From positions 1 through 7,995 of the forward strand of contig JAEXUU010000117.1 of NCBI GenBank assembly GCA_023452965.1: a stretch of 7,995 nt of DNA, written 5' to 3'. The notes beneath the pieces are model-generated. The model was not told where the DNA came from, did no database searches, and was given only the letters and a program-made list of their open reading frames with translations. The stretch is from Pseudomonadota bacterium. Its GTDB lineage: Bacteria > Pseudomonadota > Alphaproteobacteria > Rhizobiales > Beijerinckiaceae. The translations under genes were made by a program, and so were the position numbers. This document shows positions 1 through 7,487 of this stretch, in pieces. Position 1 is the stretch's first letter. Every line of letters begins with the position of its first letter.

Positions 1-480
1 CATATAGGCGAGCGTGCCCTTGGGATCGATGATGTACATGTGCGGGGTGGTCTGGGCGCCATAGGCGCGCGCCACCTTGCTGTTCGGATCGAGCAGGATG
101 CCGGCGGGAGCGGCATTGCGCTGGACCGTCAGTTCCTTCGCCTTCGCGGCATCGACATGGCCCTGCTCGCCCTGCGGCGAGGAGATCACCGAGAGCCAGA
201 CCACGCCTTCCCTGGCCATGTCCTTCTGCAGATTCTGCATGGTCGCGCTGTTGTAGTGCTTCCGGACATAGGGGCAGTCATGGTTGGTCCATTCGAGGAT
301 CACCGTCTTGCCCGCATAGTCGGAGAGTTTTTGGGGCTTGCCGTCGACATCGACGATCGAGAAGGCGGGGGCTGGCGCGCCCGGCCTCGCTGCGCCCTGG
401 GCGAGCGCCGCGCCCGAGGCCAGCGAGACTGCGGTGACGGCGAGGCCGGCGATGAAAGTCTGTCTGGTCACGGCTTTCAT
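1..480 (-). CDS. Secreted redoxin / peroxiredoxin-like protein (PRX_like1 type), 3' end cut by window
   Basis: 160 codons are visible from ATG at 480 and the frame is still open at base 1, so the C-terminus is missing. Residues 1-27 look like a Sec signal peptide, with likely cleavage after ALA at 25-27. The rest is a thioredoxin fold of the AhpC/TSA-redoxin type: a strand ending in EWTNHDCPYVRKHY (63-76) holds the only visible cysteine, C69, followed by a WLSVISSPQGEQGHV segment (95-109) and the cis-Pro loop TTPHMYIIDPKG (144-155). The NHDCPYVRKHY block is typical of the PRX_like1 group of thioredoxin-family proteins. There is no CxxC, so a single-cysteine peroxidase-like or thiol-binding role is more likely than disulfide exchange, unless a second cysteine lies outside the window. 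A GGAGA Shine-Dalgarno at 486-490 lies 5 bases before the ATG. The gene follows the ScsB-type reductase by 47 bases, so the two are probably co-transcribed and the redoxin may be its periplasmic client. The exact substrate is unknown. Confidence 0.88.
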   Translation of the reverse strand, partial: MKAVTRQTFIAGLAVTAVSLASGAALAQGAARPGAPAPAFSIVDVDGKPQKLSDYAGKTVILEWTNHDCPYVRKHYNSATMQNLQKDMAREGVVWLSVISSPQGEQGHVDAAKAKELTVQRNAAPAGILLDPNSKVARAYGAQTTPHMYIIDPKGTLAYM

Positions 481-527
481 GTCTGTCTCCATCTTCCCGG
501 TTGAAATGCGGTCGCCCCGGATGGCCC

Positions 528-2690
528 TCACGGATTCCTGGCGGTCTGGACCTCCCGGCCTGCAGCGCGTTCGGCGGCGCGGATCACGATGTCCGTGGTG
601 AGCAATTGCGGCAGGACCTCGGCCTGCGCGCCCTTGCTGCCAGGATAGACCAGATAGAGCGGCACGCCGGCGCGGCCATGTTCGGCGAGCGCCGCGGCAA
701 TCGTGGCGTTGCGATTGGTCCAGTCGGCCTTGAGGTAGACGACGCCGAGCGCGGCGAACGCGTCCTTGACGTCCTTGCGCGAGAGGGCGACGCGTTCATT
801 GGCGAGGCAGGTGATGCACCAGGCGGCGGTGAAGTTGACGAAGACCGGCTTGCCCTGCGCCTGCAATTCGGCGACGCGCTCCGGCGACCAGACATCGCTC
901 GCGCCGGCGCTGGCCGGCAGCTGCTTCGGCGGCACGGCGCTTTCGATCACGAAAGCCGCGGTCGCGGTGACGAACAGGGCAGCGGCGCCGCCCGCGACGA
1001 CCCGCAGGGCGATGGCGCGGCGGCGGGTGACGCCGAGCAGCCAGACCGCGAAGCCGGCGACCAGGATGGCGATCAGCGCGGCGAGCGCGCCGTTCGCGCC
1101 CGTCTGCATGGTCGCGACCCAGACCAGCCAGATCGCGGTCGCGAACATCGGGAAGGCGAAGGCCTGCTTCAGCACGACCATCCACGGCCCGGGCTTGGGC
1201 AGCAACCGCTGCAGGCCGGGCGCGAAGGAGAGAGCCACCACCGGCAGGGCGAAGCCGAGCGCCAGCGCGAGGAAGATCGACAGCGCCGCGGATGGCGGCT
1301 GTGTCAGGGCATAGCCCATCGCCGCCCCCATGAAGGGCGCCGTGCAGGGCGTCGCCACGACCACGGCGAGCGCTCCGGTCATGAAGGCGCCGACCGGCCC
1401 GCTGCGGCTGGCGAGCCCGTCGCCTAGTCCCTGGACCTTGCCGCCGATCTCGAAGGCACCGAGCAGGTTGAAGCCGATCAGGCTCATCAGCACCGCGAGC
1501 AGGATGACGAGCGGCGGCGATTGCAGCTGGAAGCCCCAGCCGGCGCCGAGCGCGATTGCAAGCCCGGCCAGCACCATGAAGGTTCCGACCACGCCGGCGA
1601 GGAACAGGAGCCCGTGCACGCGCACCTCGGAGCGGCTCGCCTGTGCCGACTGGGCGAAGCCGAGCGCCTTGATGAACAGCACAGGCAGCACGCAAGGCAT
1701 CAGGTTGAGGATCAATCCTCCGGCGAAGGCGAAGGCCAGCGCGACCCAGATCGTCAGGTCCTCGGCCGGCGGCGCCGGCAAGGTCGGCAACGTGACCGCA
1801 GCGGGCGGGGCAGGCGGGGCGCTCGCCTGCGCGAGCAGATCGGGCGCGACATCGGCGCTGAGCGCCAGCGCGCGCTTTGTTCCGCCTTGGCTGTAGGTGA
1901 TGACGCCCTCGACGCTCGGCTCGCTGATCCGGAAGGCGCTGGAGCGGGACAAGGTCAGCGTGCCACCTTCGCCAGGCTGGGCGGCGGCGTGCTCGATCAG
2001 CGTGTCGGAAAGCGGGAAATAGCGGAGGTCGCTGATCCCGGCCGGCAGCTCGGGGATGGCGAGCGTCATCTTGTCCGGCCCGTTCGCGGTCAGCTTTGCG
2101 CGGAACGGCGCCTCCTGCGGCAGCCCCGCCAGCGTCCGCTCGATGCGCGCCTGCGCGGCGCTGTCGATGACCGGCTCGGCCGCGATGGGCAAATCGAGGC
2201 TCAGCACACCCTCTTCGGGGATGCAGATCTTCTCGCAGACCAGCCAGGTCGCCTTGGCGGTGATGGCAAAGCGCTCGCCGGGCTTCGCGTCGGCCGGCAC
2301 GCTGATCTCGACCGGCAGCAGGACGGTGCCGTCGAAGCCGAAATTGACCAGGGGCTCGAAGGCGATCGCCTTCGGCGCCGGCCACTGGATCGGGCCCGCG
2401 CTCGCGCCTTCCGGCAACTGCCAGTCGATCTTGGTCGGCTCGCCGGAATCGCCGGGATTGCGCCAATAGGTGTGCCAGCCAGAGGTGATCTTCTGCGTCA
2501 GCGCGAGGTGGAAGCGCTCGCCGGGCGCGACCGCATCGCGGCTCGACAGCAGGGTGGCGACGACGCGCGGGGAGGTCACCGCCGTCGACTCCGCCGCCCA
2601 TGCGGTGGCCGGGGCCAGCAGGGCGAGGGCGAGCGCGGCGCGCTTGAGGAGTGAGAACCCGGTACGGGCAGGCATATCGAGCGTAGACAT
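528..2690 (-). CDS. scsB: ScsB/DsbD-family transmembrane protein-disulfide reductase
   Basis: This is a 720-residue inner-membrane protein that, by family, moves electrons from cytoplasmic thioredoxin across the membrane to periplasmic thiol proteins. Residues 1-32 are a signal peptide ending AWA. A periplasmic N-terminal region (about 33-310) carries a cysteine pair, CEKIC (C152, C156). About eight membrane segments (312-583) follow, with the two buried redox cysteines C333 (NLMPCVLP) and C449 (ATPCTAP). The C-terminal thioredoxin domain (about 595-720) has WCITC (C625, C628) and a cis-Pro at GVP (P677). All six expected redox cysteines are therefore present. The large N-domain with a Cx3C pair points to the ScsB branch rather than classical DsbD. 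ATG 2690 is chosen because the signal peptide begins there; the frame stays open to an ATG at 2753, but that would put a polar 21-residue extension before the signal. The only SD-like tract (GGGGG, 2704-2708) lies 13 bases upstream, which is long, so the start is less certain than the function. The redoxin gene follows after 47 bases. Confidence 0.93.
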   Translation of the reverse strand: MSTLDMPARTGFSLLKRAALALALLAPATAWAAESTAVTSPRVVATLLSSRDAVAPGERFHLALTQKITSGWHTYWRNPGDSGEPTKIDWQLPEGASAGPIQWPAPKAIAFEPLVNFGFDGTVLLPVEISVPADAKPGERFAITAKATWLVCEKICIPEEGVLSLDLPIAAEPVIDSAAQARIERTLAGLPQEAPFRAKLTANGPDKMTLAIPELPAGISDLRYFPLSDTLIEHAAAQPGEGGTLTLSRSSAFRISEPSVEGVITYSQGGTKRALALSADVAPDLLAQASAPPAPPAAVTLPTLPAPPAEDLTIWVALAFAFAGGLILNLMPCVLPVLFIKALGFAQSAQASRSEVRVHGLLFLAGVVGTFMVLAGLAIALGAGWGFQLQSPPLVILLAVLMSLIGFNLLGAFEIGGKVQGLGDGLASRSGPVGAFMTGALAVVVATPCTAPFMGAAMGYALTQPPSAALSIFLALALGFALPVVALSFAPGLQRLLPKPGPWMVVLKQAFAFPMFATAIWLVWVATMQTGANGALAALIAILVAGFAVWLLGVTRRRAIALRVVAGGAAALFVTATAAFVIESAVPPKQLPASAGASDVWSPERVAELQAQGKPVFVNFTAAWCITCLANERVALSRKDVKDAFAALGVVYLKADWTNRNATIAAALAEHGRAGVPLYLVYPGSKGAQAEVLPQLLTTDIVIRAAERAAGREVQTARNP

Positions 2691-2743
2691 GGCGGTTTTG
2701 ATGCCCCCTTTCCCACGTGATTGCCAATGACAAGCCGGTGAGA

Positions 2744-2781
2744 GCGGCACCACGCCGCAGCCCGGAAGGCGCGGCCGGGCT
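2744..2781 (-). other. Two adjacent hairpins between anmK and scsB
   Basis: Two perfect inverted repeats abut each other. AGCCCGG (2759-2765) pairs with CCGGGCT (2775-2781) around a 9-base loop. GCGGC (2744-2748) pairs with GCCGC (2754-2758) around a 5-base loop. In minus-strand RNA they would form consecutive stem-loops 40 bases after the anmK stop codon and 53 bases before the scsB start. No U-tract follows either stem, so this is not a standard intrinsic terminator. It could be an RNA 3'-end stabiliser, a weak terminator or a leader structure for scsB. In such GC-rich DNA, short perfect stems also arise by chance. Confidence 0.35.
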
Positions 2782-2820
2782 AGACGAGCGTCAGCATTGC
2801 TGCCGCTCGGCCCACCACTG

Positions 2821-3942
2821 TCAACGTCCTCTTGCGATCCGCCCGCCGCTCATCGGCTCGGGCACGCCCGTGGTGAGCGGGAAGCTGATCGGCAGTCCGG
2901 CCTTGGCCCGCATGGCGAGAAAGGCGAAGAGCTCGGCTTCTATCGCGTCGCCGCGCCAGCCCACCGCCTCTGCGGGAATGGCCTGCGCGCCGCTGCGGGC
3001 GTTGAGTGCCGCCATGATCGCCGGGTTGCGGCGCCCGCCGCCGCAGACGATGAGGCGTTGCGGGCGGATCGGCAGAAGATCGAGCCCGCGCCCGACCGTT
3101 CCGGCGGTGAAGGCGGTCAGCGTCGCCGCGCCATCTGCGAAGGAGAGCCCGTCGGCCATCGCGGCGGTGAAATCATGCCGGTCGAGCGATTTCGGATAGG
3201 GCGCGAAGAGATAGGGGTGTTCGAGCAGCCGGGCGAGCCTCGGCTCGTCGACGCTTCCGGCTGCGGCAAAGGCGCCGTCCCGGTCCATCTCGCCCTTGCC
3301 GTGCCTGACGATCCAGTCGTTGAGCGGCGCGTTGCCCGGCCCGGTATCGAAGGCGACGATCTGGCCGTCGGCATCGATGGCGCTGAGATTGCCGACGCCG
3401 CCGAGATTGAGCACGGCGGTCTCGCTGCCGGCACCGAGGCCGCGAAGCAGCGCCGAGTGATAGCTCGCCGCCAGCGGCGCACCCTGCCCGCCCGCGCGGA
3501 CATCGGCGCTGCGCAGGTCGTAGACGACATCGATGCCGAGCCGCTGCGCCATCAACGCGCCGTCGCCGAGCTGGCGCGTATCGCCCTTGCGCGCCGATGT
3601 CGGCGCACGGTGCAGCACGGTCTGGCCGTGGAAGCCGACCGCGGAAACCTCGCTCGCGGCGATGCCTTCTTCGGCGAGGAATTGCGCGACGGCATCCGAC
3701 TGAGCCACGGTCAGGGCGCGCGTCGCCTCGGCGAATATCGGCGGCTCTGGCCCTTCGAAGCGCCAGGACAAAGCAGCCTCGACCGCCTGCGCCAGCAATT
3801 CGCGCACCTCGGTGGCATAGGGGGCAAGCCGCCAGGGGCCGAATTCGGTGACCGTCTGCCCATCGCTGCGGATCGCGGCGATGTCGATATTGCCGTCGAG
3901 GACGGTGCCGGTCATCAATCCGATGGCCCAAAGCGGCTGCAT
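2821..3942 (-). CDS. anmK: Anhydro-N-acetylmuramic acid kinase
   Basis: AnmK opens and phosphorylates 1,6-anhydro-MurNAc to MurNAc-6-phosphate in the cytoplasm, feeding cell-wall sugars back into metabolism (the next step is normally MurQ). The 373-residue length matches the family (about 370). Landmarks in order are [13 protein letters not shown] (8-20, nucleotide loop), GFHGQTV (103-109), GGQGAPL (151-157), NLGGVGN (179-185), DTGPGN (199-204), CGGGRRN (300-306) and [10 protein letters not shown] (328-337). D199 aligns with the catalytic Asp182 of E. coli AnmK. The first loop differs from the usual GxMSGTSLDGxD: Val replaces the second Ser and there is one extra residue before the Asp. ATG 3942 is chosen because GGGAGAAGG at 3947-3955 lies just upstream; in-frame ATGs at 3984 and 4119 lack such a site and precede the first conserved strand by long non-conserved stretches. 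The gaps to both neighbours are about 125-130 bases, so it may be transcribed on its own. No murQ is visible in the window. Confidence 0.95.
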   Translation of the reverse strand: MQPLWAIGLMTGTVLDGNIDIAAIRSDGQTVTEFGPWRLAPYATEVRELLAQAVEAALSWRFEGPEPPIFAEATRALTVAQSDAVAQFLAEEGIAASEVSAVGFHGQTVLHRAPTSARKGDTRQLGDGALMAQRLGIDVVYDLRSADVRAGGQGAPLAASYHSALLRGLGAGSETAVLNLGGVGNLSAIDADGQIVAFDTGPGNAPLNDWIVRHGKGEMDRDGAFAAAGSVDEPRLARLLEHPYLFAPYPKSLDRHDFTAAMADGLSFADGAATLTAFTAGTVGRGLDLLPIRPQRLIVCGGGRRNPAIMAALNARSGAQAIPAEAVGWRGDAIEAELFAFLAMRAKAGLPISFPLTTGVPEPMSGGRIARGR

Positions 3943-4067
3943 CCGGCCTTCTCCCGCGAATCTGCTCGCCGCGATGGTTCGCATACGGGGCGGGCCTGCG
4001 CCAGCGGCGGCGCTTTCCGGCCGGGCCGCGTTGAGATGAGCGGCGGCCCGTACCGTTCGATCGGCCG

Positions 4068-4277
4068 TCAGCCGACCATCAGGGCCGCGTCGAAGGCGTC
4101 CTGCAGCATCTGCTGGCACTGCCTTGCCTGCTCGCGGGCGCCTTCATGCAGGATATGCGGGGCGATGTCCTTGAGGTCGCGCAGCGCGAAGTCGATCGCC
4201 GACAACAGGTCGAGCGCGTCGCCATCGCTTTCGGCGACGACCGGCTTCAACGGACGGAACTGAAGAACCTGACCCAT
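4068..4277 (-). CDS. Small hypothetical protein, 69 residues
   Basis: I do not recognise this gene. It encodes 69 residues, starting [12 protein letters not shown] and followed by a mostly helical stretch (about 19-68) containing [16 protein letters not shown] (20-35) and [18 protein letters not shown] (49-66). It has no signal peptide or membrane segment; the only cysteine is C53. A soluble helical protein that might dimerise or bind a partner is plausible but unproven. ATG 4277 is preferred over the upstream ATG at 4334 because the VLQFRP start resembles the opening of other short alphaproteobacterial hypothetical proteins (recalled, not checked) and a GAGAG tract lies just upstream. The 19 extra residues of the longer form look like non-coding translation. 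It sits 109 bases after the substrate-binding protein gene and 125 before anmK, on the same strand. Confidence 0.62.
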   Translation of the reverse strand: MGQVLQFRPLKPVVAESDGDALDLLSAIDFALRDLKDIAPHILHEGAREQARQCQQMLQDAFDAALMVG

Positions 4278-4339
4278 AACGCTCTCACGGACTGCAACGA
4301 ATCGCTCGCAACAGTGTCGTCCGGCATGGGTCATGAACT

Positions 4340-4375
4340 GGTTAACGCCGCGCTCCGGGCCGGTTAACGCGGCGC
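4340..4375. repeat. Paired GGTTAACGC repeats with a nested hairpin
   Basis: GGTTAACGC occurs at 4340-4348 and again at 4362-4370, a direct repeat with a 22-base period, about two helical turns. Each copy contains the palindrome GTTAAC. Nested in the unit, CGCCGCG (4346-4352) and CGCGGCG (4368-4374) form a 7-base stem with a 15-base loop. The element lies between the stop of the substrate-binding protein gene (4387) and the start of the small gene (4277). It might be a weak transcription end or a protein-binding site. There is no U-tract on the minus strand after the stem. TTAA-containing sites recall the half-sites of the alphaproteobacterial regulator CtrA, but the spacing does not match TTAA-N7-TTAA. 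Confidence 0.4.
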
Positions 4376-4386
4376 AGATCGGCGCC

Positions 4387-5967
4387 TCAGTTCTTCTGCA
4401 CGTTCCAGAACAGCATCACCGGCGCCGCAAGGACGCCCGAGACATTGCCGCGCCTGGCATAGGGCTGGTCGAACTGGCCGAGCACCCGATAGGGCTGCAT
4501 CTCGGCGAGCCTCTTGTGCAGCGCCTCGACCGCCGCCTTGCGGGCGGCATCGTCGGGCGCATCGACCACGGCACCGCGCAGTTTCTCGGCTTCGGCGTCG
4601 CAGGGCCAGCCGGCCCAGGCCTTCTCGCAGGCCATATTGGTGCCGATATTGGTCATCGGCGACTGCATGGTCGCGCCCGAGGCATAGGTCACGAACAGGT
4701 TCCAGCCGCCCTGGTCCGGCGGATTCTTGTTCTGCTGGCGGGTGGTGACGGTGCCCCAGTCGGAGAACTGCACCTCGACATTGACGCCGGCCTTCTTCAG
4801 CTGCGCGGCGGCGACCTCGGCCATCCGGCCGATCGCGGCGATGTCGTTGCTGGTCGTCAGCACGAGCTTTTCGCCCTTGTAGCCGGCTTCGGCGAGGAGC
4901 TGCTTCGCCCTTGCCGGATCGGGCTTGGCGAAGCCTTCCGTGCCTGCCTCGGTTCCGTTCGGGCCGCCACAGATGAAATAGGCGTTGCAGCGCTTCCACC
5001 ATTCCTCGTCGCCGAAGCCGCCGGCCAGGAATTCGGCCTGGTCGGTGGCGAAGGCCAGAGCAAGCCGCGCCTTCGGGTTGTCGAAGGGCGGGTGCAGGCT
5101 GTTCGGGCGCAGCATCACCTGGTTGGCGAGGTTGGAATAGCGCTCGACCTTGACGTCTTTCGCGCCGGCGACGACCGGGATCAGGTCCTGGCTCGGCTGC
5201 TCCCAGATGTCGATCTCGCCGGTCTGCAGGGCCGCGGCCGCCGTAGCAGCGTCCGGCATGATCACCCATTCGACCCGGTCGACCTTGACGACGCGCCCGC
5301 CGGCCAGCCCGTCGGCAGGCTCGGAACGCGGCACATAGTCGGGGTTCTTGTCGTAGACGACCTTGGCGCCGCTGCGCCATTCGGCGCGGTTGAACTTGAA
5401 CGGGCCGGAGCCGATCGCCTCGGTCACCGGCTTCATCGGGTCGGTCGCGGCATCGGCCTCGCGCATGATCACCGGAATCTGGCCGACGGCCGAGCCGAGC
5501 GCGAACGGCACCAGCGCCATCGGCTTCTTCAGCTTGAGCACGAAGGTCCGCTCGTCCTTCGCCTCCATGCCTTCGGTGTATTCGCCGAGCTTGCCGCCGA
5601 TCGTGTCGCGCTTCATCCAGCGCGTCAGCGAGGCGATGACGTCGCGCGTCGTCACCGGCTGGCCGTCATGGAATTTGAGGGCCGGCCGCAGCGTGAAGGT
5701 CCAGGAGAGGCCGTCCGGCGCGGTCGAGAAACTCTCGACCATTTGCGGCCTCGGCTGGAGATTGGCGTCCCAGGCGAACAGGGTCTCGTAGATCATCAGC
5801 CCGTGCATGCGGGTGATGACGATCGAGGCCGCGACCGGATCGAGCGTCTTGAGGTCGGCATGCGGCGCGACGCGCAGCACGTTCTTCGGCGCCGGCTGGG
5901 CCTGTACCTGCGCGGTCAGGAGCAGCGCGGCCGTGCCGATGAGGGCGGCGAGGCGGGAAGCGGTCAT
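4387..5967 (-). CDS. ABC transporter substrate-binding protein, family 5 (oligopeptide/dipeptide type)
   Basis: This is a 526-residue periplasmic solute receptor of the SBP_bac_5 family (DppA/OppA/NikA-like). Residues 1-23 form a signal peptide ending VQA. The mature protein opens with the family pattern: LRVAPHADLKTLDPVAA (31-47), then MIYETLFAWDANLQPRPQMVESF (58-80), the SWTFTLRPALKFHDGQPVTTRDV segment (88-110) and KKPMALVPFALG further on. No lipobox is present, so it should be a free periplasmic protein. Family members bind peptides most often, but also nickel, haem or opines; the ligand cannot be read from sequence. The ATG at 5967 overlaps the stop of the upstream peptidase gene (ATGA, 5964-5967). 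Its Shine-Dalgarno AAGGAG (5975-5980, 7-base spacing) lies inside the peptidase coding end, showing translational coupling. No permease or ATPase genes follow; the next gene is an unrelated small protein, so the transporter partners must lie elsewhere. Confidence 0.93.
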   Translation of the reverse strand: MTASRLAALIGTAALLLTAQVQAQPAPKNVLRVAPHADLKTLDPVAASIVITRMHGLMIYETLFAWDANLQPRPQMVESFSTAPDGLSWTFTLRPALKFHDGQPVTTRDVIASLTRWMKRDTIGGKLGEYTEGMEAKDERTFVLKLKKPMALVPFALGSAVGQIPVIMREADAATDPMKPVTEAIGSGPFKFNRAEWRSGAKVVYDKNPDYVPRSEPADGLAGGRVVKVDRVEWVIMPDAATAAAALQTGEIDIWEQPSQDLIPVVAGAKDVKVERYSNLANQVMLRPNSLHPPFDNPKARLALAFATDQAEFLAGGFGDEEWWKRCNAYFICGGPNGTEAGTEGFAKPDPARAKQLLAEAGYKGEKLVLTTSNDIAAIGRMAEVAAAQLKKAGVNVEVQFSDWGTVTTRQQNKNPPDQGGWNLFVTYASGATMQSPMTNIGTNMACEKAWAGWPCDAEAEKLRGAVVDAPDDAARKAAVEALHKRLAEMQPYRVLGQFDQPYARRGNVSGVLAAPVMLFWNVQKN

Positions 5968-7487
5968 GGCGTGGCTCCTTCGGTAACGCGGTCGAAATGC
6001 AGGATGCGCGAGCGGTGGCCGGCGAGGCGCAAGCTTCCGTCCGGCTGCAGCCAGAGGCAAGGACGGTGCCGCCAGGGGCCGTGCGGGAGGTCGGCGAGCG
6101 CCCGGCCGCCGGGCAGCGGCGTCAGCACCGTCTCGATGCCGGAGCCCGCCCAGGGCAGGCGGGCGCTGCCGTCGCCGCGGATCAGGATCTCGGTGCCGAG
6201 ATTTCGGTCACGCCAGCGCCCGGGCAGGCGCGGATCGAGCGGGACTGCATCGGGCACGCGGACGAGCCGGCGAGCCACGCCGCCGATCAGGCCTTCGACC
6301 GCATCCGCGCCGCTGCGCCTCAGCCTGATGTCGAGATAGGCCGGCAGGCTGCGCATCCCGCCGGAGCCGTCGGAGACGAGCTTCTCATAGCCGCCCATGA
6401 AGCTGATCGCCCCTGCGCCGAATTCGGCCCAGAACGGTCCTTCCTCCGCCGCGAACAGCCCGTCGGGTATCTCCTCGGCCGGCGCCGGCAGGGCTTGTCC
6501 GAGTAGGGCGGCCAGCACGCGCAGCGCCGGCCACAGCGCCTCCTCCTCGCGATTGCTCAGAAGGACGACGCCGACGCCCTTTTCCGGCGCCATCAGGACA
6601 TGATTGCGATAGCCGGGCAGCGAGCCGCCATGACCGACAAGGGCGACCTCGCCGAGGGAACTCGCGACGAGGCCGAGCCGGTAGACGCTGGCGCTGCCAT
6701 CGGCGAAGGCGCGCGGCGCCGCCAGTTGCTCGAGCAGGCCGGTGAGCGGCTCGCGTCCGGCAAGCAGGGCGCAGGCCCAGCGCGCCAATGCCGCGGCGCT
6801 ACCGGTCATGCCGCCCGAGCCCGAGAAGTTGAAGCCGTAGCGCCCGCGGCGCCAGGCATCGCCCTCGCGCCAATAGCCGGTCGCCAGCCCGTCGATGACC
6901 TCGCTTTCGTCGCGGGCGAAGCGGATCGGCAGGCCGAGCGCGCCCATCAATCCATCGACCAGCCGGGCGTAGCTTTCGCCGCTGTGCCGCTCCAGCACGG
7001 CCTGGGCGAGGCGCCAGCCGGTGTTGGAATAGGCCATCTCGGTGCCGGGCTCAGCGTTCAGCGCCGGAAACAGCTGGGCGCGCGCCAGGATCTCGTCGGC
7101 GCCGAGGCTAGCGGTGAAGGGCACGCCCTGCTGCCAGAAGGCCTCCATCGTGTCCGGCAGGCCGCCGGTCATGTCGAGCGCGCGTGCGAGCGGCACGGCG
7201 GCCAGGGCCGGTGGCGCCTTGCTCAGCAGATTGCCGAGCGGCTCGTCCAGCGGCACGCCGGCGCGCAGCAGCATTGCCGCGCAGATATGCTTGCTGATCG
7301 AGGCGAGCCGGTTCGGCGTGTCAGGCGTGAAGGGCAAACGGTGCTCGATTGCGGCGAAGCCGCCGCTCGCGACCTCGCGGATGCCGTCGCGGTCGAACAG
7401 CACGATCGCGCCGCCCGGTCCGCCCTCGCGCGTCCAGGCCTCGGCAGTGCTCGCCGCCTCGTTCCGCGCGCCGCTCCAGTCGAGCAT
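5964..7487 (-). CDS. Serine hydrolase, S12 D-aminopeptidase (DAP)-like
   Basis: This is a 507-residue penicillin-recognising serine hydrolase. The N-terminal catalytic domain (about 1-335) has all three motifs: S63-I-S-K66 (SxxK, with the nucleophile), Y153-S-N155 (YxN) and H286-G-G288 (HxG, in GHGGSLPGYRNH). As I recall, the D-aminopeptidase DAP of Ochrobactrum anthropi has Ser62/Lys65, Tyr153/Asn155 and His287 and is 520 residues long, so both spacing and length match closely. The C-terminal part (about 340-507) is beta-rich, as are the two barrel domains of DAP. DAP releases N-terminal D-residues such as D-Ala from short peptides and amides. There is no signal peptide, so it should be cytoplasmic. 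A simple esterase or beta-lactamase-fold hydrolase remains possible. ATG 7487 is set by a strong AGGAGG at 7494-7499 with 6-base spacing and by the homologous length; the frame is open further upstream, to 7670, without support. The stop overlaps the start of the peptide-binding protein gene, suggesting that the peptides imported are the ones cleaved. Confidence 0.9.
   Translation of the reverse strand: MLDWSGARNEAASTAEAWTREGGPGGAIVLFDRDGIREVASGGFAAIEHRLPFTPDTPNRLASISKHICAAMLLRAGVPLDEPLGNLLSKAPPALAAVPLARALDMTGGLPDTMEAFWQQGVPFTASLGADEILARAQLFPALNAEPGTEMAYSNTGWRLAQAVLERHSGESYARLVDGLMGALGLPIRFARDESEVIDGLATGYWREGDAWRRGRYGFNFSGSGGMTGSAAALARWACALLAGREPLTGLLEQLAAPRAFADGSASVYRLGLVASSLGEVALVGHGGSLPGYRNHVLMAPEKGVGVVLLSNREEEALWPALRVLAALLGQALPAPAEEIPDGLFAAEEGPFWAEFGAGAISFMGGYEKLVSDGSGGMRSLPAYLDIRLRRSGADAVEGLIGGVARRLVRVPDAVPLDPRLPGRWRDRNLGTEILIRGDGSARLPWAGSGIETVLTPLPGGRALADLPHGPWRHRPCLWLQPDGSLRLAGHRSRILHFDRVTEGATP

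Noticed and set aside
501..2654. Long plus-strand open frames opposite the thiol reductase gene (501-1427, 1330-1896, 1521-2654)
   Set aside because: They are mirror frames of a gene with intact family motifs. The products are Arg/Gly/Asp-rich without domains and have no convincing ribosome sites.
2714..2719. CACGTG palindrome just upstream of the thiol reductase start
   Set aside because: It is a six-base palindrome with no known bacterial role here, and is common by chance.
2797..4263. 488-codon plus-strand open frame opposite anmK
   Set aside because: It is antisense to a full-length, motif-complete AnmK and crosses the small gene; its composition is typical of shadow translation.
4333..6339. 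668-codon open frame on the plus strand
   Set aside because: It lies antisense to the clear substrate-binding protein gene and the end of the peptidase gene. Its product is low-complexity, rich in Arg/Gly/Ala/His, and matches no family; GC-rich codon bias opens such frames.
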